DNA of 64,000 bases, taken from the NCBI GenBank assembly GCA_003255065.1, contig QAOA01007611.1, forward strand, positions 3,026-67,025, in the 5' to 3' direction. Positions 56,069 to 64,000 of the stretch are shown here, piece by piece. Position 1 is the first letter of the stretch, and each line of letters begins with the position of its first letter. The DNA is from Cercis canadensis (lineage: Eukaryota > Streptophyta > Magnoliopsida > Fabales > Fabaceae). Position numbers and translations under genes: made by a program. A model generated the notes under the pieces. It was not told the origin of the DNA. It searched no databases and saw only the letters and a program-made list of their open reading frames with translations.

Positions 56069-59000
56069 TTAATAGGCTGGGAAGAGCTCATCGAGTCTGC
56101 AAGGTAAAGCATAAAATTCATTGTTCCTTACATCTGCATTATACAAGCTGAACTTCTCCCACCACTGCAAGCCACTGTCTTTGCGGGCTGCATCATTTTC
56201 TCTTGAAAGTGTGGTATCCAAAATGAAAGCAACCAAGGCAGCCACCGTAGTGTGAGACATGAAGATGACAGTCACAACATCATTTAACTGCAGACTCATT
56301 AAATTGAACAATCATTGCAAAGCAAACGGTATGTATAATAAATCATATGATGAAATGGGTGTTGGATCAGATATCTCACCCATCTAGGCCCTGTATGTCC
56401 ATGGTTAACATGATAGTATTCTCTGAAGTATTGTGGGATGGAGATGCCAAGGAAGAATGAGAAGCCTAATACGAATTTTGTTCTGAAACTGTTGAGGTTA
56501 CAGAATTGGAGAAAACCAAGTCCACCAGAAGCTACATATCCCAAGTTAAAAACTGTTGTCAAATACTATATGCAGACAAGACCAGAAACACACAGATTTA
56601 TAGGAATTACTTACAGACATAGCCGAAGAATACACAGTATAAAGCTGCTATGATAGGCAAAGGTACAGAAGCAAATACTGCTCCAACTTTTCCTGGTTGA
56701 AGGAAATTATGCAACATAAGATATGATTAACTAAAGGGGGAAAAAAAAAAAACCCATGGAAGCTGCAGTACTCTTCTACAAATTTTATTTTCATCTTAAC
56801 AGTTTGTTTTCTTGATAACATTAGTGCATCAAGTAGAGTTCTTATTTGAAGTTACACAGAATATATACCAATGCAAAGAAGTTGACAGTATGAATTATAA
56901 TAGAGAGCATATTGGGGTAGCATACCAAATATAGAGAAGAAAATCATAAAGCCAGCTGATATTTGGATAACTCTTCGGCTTCCAACCCTTGTCAATGCCA
57001 ATAAACCAGCATTTTCCCTGAAATAAGGAGGAAAGCATAACAGGTAAGGTACAGTGAAAAAGAGGCTTATGGCAGGATAGTTACCTAAAACCCATCTAAC
57101 AACGTTCATATTGTGAATATGCAGGACTCTTCCCTATGCTATGAAGATCTATGTAACTTGCATTATGTATAGTGCATATTTAATTCTTCCAGGAGAGTCC
57201 TCAACACAAACTGGCCAAAATCAAGAGTTTCCATTAATTTGTAAAGGTGCTAGACCTCTACCATACATTCACAGAAACGAAAAGTGCTAAAAGGAACTTA
57301 CACTGATGCCGTACTTCCAGTTACAGAACCAAACATGCCATTGAGCAAAACGCCTACTCCCTTATCAAAATACCAATTACACAAATAATAGTTCATCATT
57401 AAGTTTCATGTTCAAAACTCAAGAGAGAATTGCAAAATATACCGAATCTTACCACCCAACCAGTTCCACGGCTGATAACAGAAGGTGGCACAGGTGTGGC
57501 CATTCCATATCTTGCTGCTGCATAAAATGTCCCAGTTGACTGCAAGGAAATAATTAAAAAAATATAAAAAGTTGAAGCAAACATAAGATGGAGATTAGAC
57601 GCATCATTAACTGCTTCTTTAAGTTTTACATGGTTTTTTATAATAAAAAACCAGTGCAGGTGCATTGCACCTGTATAGTAATTGAGAGTCATGGAACTCT
57701 GTTAAGAAGGCTACCTCAAAAAGAGAAACAAAGGAAGCAGCCATCATAGCAAAAGCTTCTCCAGCATTAAAAGTAGGGCTACCCCATTGGAAGGGATACG
57801 GAAAATATACCCTACATCAATACAAACATTTTATCATCTATAGTTGCAGGAAAAAGTAGAGAAAAGCTGAAACTTGGGGTTAGATTAGATGCAAGAAATA
57901 TATATGGTTGTATCAAATAGCCGAAACTGGTATATCCTTTACAGCAGATAAGGCTCTTCCATTTCCTTATACCAAAGAATGAAGTACAACAGAGAAAATG
58001 AACGTTGCTTCTTAAGGGCATCAAGTTATTGATCATTAATTCAGAAAATCATAAGCAATGTGTAACCAATCTTACCATGGAGCTGAAGTAATTAGTCCAG
58101 CACGGTCAGTACGGCAACTAGCCTGTGTACTTTCTGGTTTGTGGTTATATACAGTGCTTGAAGTGAGAAGCTGTGCATATAACCATGCAATAGCAACGGA
58201 AAACAGCACCGCAAACCTGTCAAATAGAGGCTTCTCGGTGCTTATGTAGCGATTAAGATACTGCAAAAGCAAAGAAGACTATCAAACACGCTCTTTTTTT
58301 CTCTTTTCTTTTTTTTGTCCGGGAGGGTTAGAAAAAATTAATAAAATTAATTCTTGTTATCATATTTTACAGGCAGATGAGAGTATTTTTACTGTTCCAT
58401 AATTTTATTATTTTTAGAATAGATTATTACTCAGCAATTCTATTCTATTCCATGCAATTCATACTTTCCTGAGAATTACATTGTCCTAATGGCTAGTACT
58501 TGCTCTAACTTACTATAGGGCACTTGATAGTAGATAACTATTTAAGCCCTTAGTTGCAATCAACAAAAGAAAGAAAATGGAACAGTAACTGGTGCAAATT
58601 TAGCTACTTGCCTGTGAGATGAAAACCATAATAACCAGTGCTGGAAGCCCTACTTCAACGCATTGTGCTAGCTGCAAGAGTGATTTGCCAAAACAGAAAG
58701 GGGGAGAAGGAAAAATATAAGACTACTCTTAAATCTAAATCTTATAGAAAGCAAATTTGCTTGATACTTTTAAATTATATAACAAAAGAAGAAAGAAGGA
58801 AACATATCATTTGGAGAAAAAGTGAAATAATGTAGAATTCTTTACCATTGGGAAACCAATATGATAGAGACCAAGCCCAGTGAAAGTCACATACGGGACT
58901 ACGGAAAGTGGGCTAAGGAACCTTGAGAAGAGCAGCAGAGGAAGAAGCAAATAACAAATAAGTAACAAAATCCAAATAGTAATAAAAGAGTTGTCTAGCT

Positions 59001-60300
59001 CAGAAACCTGCACTTACTAACCTGACAGCATTCCTCCAAAAGCCTAGGAATCCCATAACCATCTGGAAACATGCACTTATGATCAAGGCACCTTGTATCC
59101 CTCTAATCGTCTGTGTGAACCTCTGAGAAAGCAACCCATACATGGACTAGGTCAGCAAAACAAGATAGCTAGACACCTCCAATTGGAATAGCTGTAGGAA
59201 AATAGAAAGGTATCAAAGATTAACCTCATAAGGATCTGTATATGAATTAAATCTGCTGGCTTGAACAATTGACATTGTGGGTATTATATAAGCGTATGAA
59301 CCAACAACTACAGTTGGAAGTCGGGTTCCAAACAAAGATTGAAGGAGTGTGCTTAGTCCTGAAACAAACAGTAGGCTCTGTATCATCCTAGCCTTCTCAG
59401 CCTACATATAATAAAAGAAAATCAATTCATTAAAAGGCAAAGACCTATCTCACTGAAAAAGCAAATAATAATGGAGCAACAGCTTACATGGCCTCCACCC
59501 ATTTCAGGAACAATTATACTTGGAATCAAAACGGTCATGCCAAGAGTCAGAAGGTAATGCTGGAATCCCAATACCACAGCTTCGGCTGCATTGTGATGAA
59601 AGATTCAATTAGACAGAAAATATAACTCTTATTTAACCCTCAATTATCTGGCACCATATTCTCACTACAAACTATGTTGCCACATGTGTAACAGTTATAT
59701 GCATATAATAAATTGGAACATCTTATACAAGAAAAAATGTCATGCTTCTTGACTAACTTGTATTTTTTCGCTTTAAATTTCGGTAGAGTGCCTCACATGG
59801 ATTTTTTCTTTATCTTTCTTCACTTGAGCGAGCGTTAAGTTGGTTAGTGGTGATTTGTGTACTAATATAATGTTTCTACAAAGTTAAATTTTGGGTTAAA
59901 AGAAAAGCTTTCTTGTTCAATTTCAGAATTGAGAAGTGATTGAGATTCCTATCTTATGACTAGCTTCTTTGTTTGGTTATGATGTTAAAAGAGTCAAATA
60001 TCACTCTGTCTAAACAAAAGACAAAAAGAATTTGCACAATAACAGGTGAGTGATTGAGTTTTCGTCTAATTAAGGTAGTGTTCGGTTTGCAAAAAACAAA
60101 AGAAAAGTGAACATACACCATGGAGGAGGACTGTTAATGCAATACTGAACTCCTGGTAATTGCTCCTTCACTGGGTGTGGCTGTGGCTGTGGCTGTACCT
60201 CTTCGGGTTTTTTGTTGCCACCACCTCCTCCACCGCCAGCATTGCCACCACCACCTCCGCCACCAGCATTGTTGCAACAGCCACTTCCACCTTGAGCCAT
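56069..60300 (-). CDS. Nucleobase-ascorbate transporter (NAT family, NAT1/2-like)
   Basis: Fourteen exons: 60300-60117, 59585-59488, 59401-59225, 59122-59022, 58921-58846, 58671-58612, 58260-58076, 57811-57715, 57539-57453, 57360-57302, 57017-56926, 56692-56615, 56531-56380 and 56287-56069. They sum to 1665 nt, 554 aa, with all phases consistent. The N-terminus is Gly-rich, then KKPEEVQPQPQPHPVKEQLP. Family hallmarks: the QH motif in VVLGFQHYLLTLG (TM1), GTRLPTVVVGSYAYIIPT, the substrate-site Glu in FVSLFESTGTFYAA, and the NAT signature region VTGSTASVENAGLLALTRVG. About 12 TM segments are expected. The family imports purines/uracil or is xanthine/uric-acid-permease-like in plants; the substrate here cannot be read from sequence. 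The last exon is the C-terminal tail ending DELFPAY. Confidence 0.93.
58612..58613 (-). promoter_or_regulatory. GC-AG intron donor in NAT gene
   Basis: Exon 6 ends ATCTCACAG at 58612 and the intron begins GCAAGT rather than GTAAGT. Exon 7 joins in frame at TATCTTAATCG (SQYLNRY), so the non-canonical GC donor is required by the conserved reading frame. Confidence 0.75.
60189..60282 (-). repeat. Gly-codon repeat in NAT exon 1
   Basis: Two 27-nt units encode GGGGGGGNA and GGGGGGGNK near residues 12-30. The repeat is in frame, so copy number could vary without breaking the gene. Confidence 0.75.
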
Positions 60301-61990
60301 CTACTCTGTTGCAGGGAGATGGAAGGCTGCTAGTACCAGTAAAAGGAATCCGTTTGACCGTTGATCTTATGAAGATGACCTTTTAGTTTTCTATTCAAAA
60401 GAATATTCATTAATTATTCCATAAATGATAGTTATATATTACCAAAAAAATTGTAGATATGCTGTTATCTTTACAAAAATCAAAATTATAGACCACTCAT
60501 AATCACCTAAACAATTCCATATATTAATCACAATTGAAGATATGCTGTTATAGGTTACAAAATTCAAAATTATAGACCACCCATAATCACTTAAAACGGT
60601 TACATATATTAATCATGAGGATATCTTAATTTGAAATTTCCTCCAAATAATGGCTAATAGTTCATGATGAATAGAAAATATCTACGGTATCTACCAATAT
60701 GAAAGCTGATTAGTTTTTTTTTTTTTCCAACAAAAATCCTCTAATAATCGATATAACTTAAAAAAATAGGTTTTTTTTCTTTTTTCTCTTTTGCACTTTT
60801 AATTCAATTTAATAGCAGTATCAATATCCACATCTAGACCATTTCTCCTCTTAAGGGCAAATCTAGAAATTTTATACGGTGGGAGCAACATATACATAAT
60901 TTGGTTGGATAATACAAACAAAAATATAATTTAATATTTAATGGAGATAATTTTATAAATAATGGCTTTGGGCACATCCAACACAAATGGTAGTTAGCTC
61001 TTCTCAAATCTTTCTAGTGAAGACTAAGTAAACCTCGCTCATAAAGTAAGAATATTAATGACAAAGAGAAATAAGAATTTATATTAATTCAATGAATATT
61101 ATCTTTTCAATTGGTTTTACCATATAAGATGTCTCACCTATTTATACTAACTCTCCTCTTAATGGACGATAGAAATTGTTCTAAACATAAGGTGAGAATT
61201 GAGCTTTATAAGTTTCTCACATCTTTTCTTCTAAAATATCTTTGATAGGTATGCAATATTTGTAGGAGCAATAATATGAATGATATAGGACCTCACTTTT
61301 TCTAGGAAATCTCTTAAATCAATTGTGTCATGTGTGCTTGTGTCTTTTAGTGTTTTCTTAATTATTTACATATTAATAAGATATTTCATGTAGTATCTAA
61401 TAATGTATTTTTACTTTCATCGAAGTTTAAGATAAGGTTTGAATCTTCATTTCTCCACATGTCTAGTTAGAAAATATAATTTTACCTATCTAATAAAAAA
61501 AAGAAAGTAATTGTTTTTATGGTAATTTTTCTTTAAAAAATTTATTAATTATTGTCACATTTACTTATTGTGATTATATGTCATTAAAAATTTGTTATGA
61601 TTATTCACATATATATTCTCTAATATTTTAAAAGACAATGAATTGACTTTGTGTTTTTTAGTCTCATCTATAACTATTATGGGAACAATTATAAAAGTTT
61701 TGGTTAGTGGGGGCAATTGCCTCACAACCTTCAACATAGATTCGCCAGTGGCTCCTCTCATATGGCTTGTTAGCCATAATATTATGTTTGTAACTTGTAG
61801 CGCTTTCAGTGAAAAAGGAATGTGGCTCCTCTCATAGGGCTTAGATAACCATATTGCTCACAACAGCTCCCCTATTACCGGGCACACTAGTAGCCCTTCA
61901 TTAGAATTTGATCCAGTTGTCATGCTTGCTAATTGGCATGGCAAGCAACTGCAAAGAAAATCAAAGAAAAAAGTTTTGAGTTGTACATAA
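60301..61990. other. Upstream of NAT gene; tandem repeat and possible TE ends
   Basis: An 84-bp unit (GATATGCTGTTAT..., ATTATAGACCAC(T/C)CATAATCAC) is repeated at about 60455-60538 and 60539-60622. GGGCAAATCTAGAAATTTTA (60856) and GGGGGCAATTGCCTCACAAC (61709) look like opposite ends of a degenerate DNA transposon. No gene. Confidence 0.45.
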
Positions 61991-62071
61991 AAGGCAACAG
62001 TTTAGACCAGTTTCAAGACAAACAGATAGCTCTTGCAGCTTGCAACATGAAGAAACATAACAGGGACATAA

Positions 62072-62976
62072 TATTATACTCTATAATTTTGGAAAGATTC
62101 ATACAGCTATAATAATGAAAAATTGCCCGAGGAAAAAACACTATCAGCATTAGTTCCTTCATACGAAGACCTTGTCTTACCATCTCACGCTTCCAAATGC
62201 TACTCCTAAAAGTTAAAAAAACCTCAGAAAAATTCAGATTAGTTACTTTCAAATCATGACAATGATCATCACAACAAGAGCCCATCCTGATGGATGGGTT
62301 AAGCAGAGATTGCCTTTGTAACACTGCCACATAATGGATAGAGCAAGACCACCAAACTTGCCTAGTCTTGTCCACACCCTGCACCCGTTCTGTGCCATTA
62401 CAATCTAAAACACAAACCTGAAAGTGTATGCTATAAGCACCAGAATAGCTTCACAAATTTTTAGAAACCACATTACACCTTGCAGATCATGCAACTCTCA
62501 CATCTGTTCTTAACCATAAACATNTATTATACTCTATAATTTTGGAAAGATTCATACAGCTATAATAATGAAAAATTGCCCGAGGAAAAAACACTATCAG
62601 CATTAGTTCCTTCATAGCAAGACCTTGTCTTACCATCTCACGCTTCCAAATGCTACTCCTAAAAGGTAAAAAACCTCAGAAAAATTCAGATTAGTTACTT
62701 TCAAATCATGACAATGATCATCACAACAAGAGCCCATCCTGATGGATGGGTTATGCAGAGATTGCCTTTGTAACACTGCCACATAATGGATAGAGCAAGA
62801 CCACGAAACTTGCCTAGTCTTGTCCACACCATGCACCCGTTCTGTGCCATTACAATCTAAAACACAAACCTGAAAGTGTATGCTATAAGCACCAGAATAG
62901 CTTCACAAATTTTTAGAAACCACATTACACCTTGCAGATCATGCAACTCTCACATCTGTTCTTAACCATAAACATG
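62072..62976 (+). repeat. 452-bp direct duplication around a single-N join
   Basis: 62072-62523 and 62525-62976 differ at only a handful of positions, with one N between (62524). On the minus strand both contain a short open stretch (VDKTRQVWWSCSIHYVAVLQ or close) after an acceptor-like TGTTTTAG. It might be an exon of an unrecognised gene, but the frame breaks differently in the two copies. Confidence 0.85.
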
Positions 62977-64000
62977 TTTATATCTTCACGCAAGACAAAA
63001 TGCAGATGAACAAGAACCAGAAAAGAAATTATAAGCTTAGTAAGTATAAATTATCTTGTACTTGCAGATCAAATCGTCAAAATTTTCATTTTGGATAGAA
63101 AGCAAATTTACAGTGGAATGTCATCTGTGCTTTAATCTGTGTCATACATTAATATCCAAGTCCAACAATTAGAAACAAGATGTCAAGCTATTTCCCTTCT
63201 ATCCCCAAGAAATCAATTGATACATAATGGAAGATTTAATGAATATAAAGCCCATGGATCTGATCCATCGAGTACAAGGTTCTAGCATCTACATATTTTA
63301 TTTATAGTGGGAAAGGTACCCATTATTCAATGTAAATCTTTTTGATGCCAAATTGTCGAGTAAAAGGGGCAAGTGCAATCATAAGAAAACGCAGATTAAT
63401 TAAAGAAGGACCTTTTCAGAGGTGGCAAACGTTTGTAAGAACACATATGCACTCTTCAATGATTTATTGATGATGACCTTTCAGCTAAAAAAATAATTAA
63501 CGATGAACAGAAACAGAAACGATCAGGAATTAACCATAAAAGAAATAAAGGGTTACTCTACTTGTGTGGTTGAGATATTTTTATTGTAATAAGCGGCAAG
63601 TTACACTGTCCATGGTTGACTGGTGTTTACAATTAATTTCTCTTCCCCTTCGAAGCATGCAATGAATAATATGACCCTTTAAGTTATAAGGAGGCAAGAA
63701 ATTATGAAAATTAGAAAGGTAGTGTTCCTATTCCTCTACTTAGATTGAGCCTATGCAGTGACATACAATTTGTTTAGTGGTGCATTGTCCAGAAAACAAG
63801 AAACAACTGTTCAGGACGGTTGCAACATTCCATTCAAAGGTTTTAGTGTTATTTCACAAAGCAACTTGCATGACATGGTGGATGGCCATCTAATGGAACT
63901 GTTGGTTTTATGTGATGAGGTAATTGTTGTGTGTATGAAAAGAGTAGATAATGGCTGATGGGTGAAAGATAGTCAATGGGAAGAAAGGACTAAGATGATG
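62977..64000. other. End of window, nothing recognised
   Basis: AT-rich. An open frame at 63758-63958 (66 codons) has no recognisable motif and is probably chance. Confidence 0.45.

Noticed and set aside
62013-62836. Two related minus-strand ORFs as a tandem gene pair
   Set aside because: The two copies flank a single N and are nearly identical, so the duplication is probably an assembly artefact; the open frames break differently.
63758-63958. 66-codon ORF near the window end
   Set aside because: No signal peptide, motif or splice context; length is expected by chance.

Overview
The window is nuclear DNA of a flowering plant, most likely a woody eudicot. It has AT-rich intergenic DNA, genes with GT-AG introns and plant-only gene families (AGO7, MSL10-type channel, nucleobase-ascorbate transporter, PPR proteins, a NO VEIN-like ATPase). 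Decayed LINE, SINE, MULE, hAT-like, CACTA and LTR elements are dense. It is draft assembly: one 87-base N gap (54571-54657) and about a dozen single-N joins, several flanked by direct duplicates that look like unmerged alleles.

Layout. 276-1160 (+): four exons of a small secreted Cys-rich protein, cut off before its last exon. 2358-7415 (-): a 5'-truncated L1-type LINE carrying an internal 662-bp tandem duplication. 7655-11431: remains of a NO VEIN-like (sacsin/HSP90-type ATPase) gene whose first exon is inverted relative to the rest. 13-17 kb: foldback elements, a CACTA end, two PPR pseudogenes and an unidentified ORF. 20472-23296 (-): an AGO7-like gene with intact N, PAZ and PIWI regions but no visible N-terminal exon; directly upstream are two exons of a non-phosphorylating GAPDH (GAPN). 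26-29 kb: a LINE fragment, a SINE with target-site duplication and a 550-bp foldback element. 31257-39259 (+): a complete five-exon MSL10-like mechanosensitive channel gene. 40370-40673 (-): a small secreted twin-CX7C peptide. 42.1-44.3 kb: a foldback element present twice, one copy interrupted by an LTR-like sequence. 44.9-45.3 kb: a kinase pseudogene. 45991-53452 (-): a complete four-exon EF-hand/two-TM gene whose 5.2-kb intron holds two MULE-type elements with 9-bp target duplications. 56069-60300 (-): a complete 14-exon nucleobase-ascorbate transporter. 61-64 kb: no recognised gene.

The genes do not form a pathway; they are independent plant loci separated by transposon debris. The three best-supported intact genes are the MSL10-like channel (691 aa), the EF-hand protein (165 aa) and the NAT permease (554 aa); exon phases were checked by hand and close without frameshift. 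No clearly new multi-gene system was found. The most interesting items are a possible Pack-MULE inside the EF-hand gene, the AGO7 copy without its first exon next to GAPN exons, the inverted-exon NO VEIN-like pseudogene, and evidence of TE insertion alleles placed beside their empty alleles.
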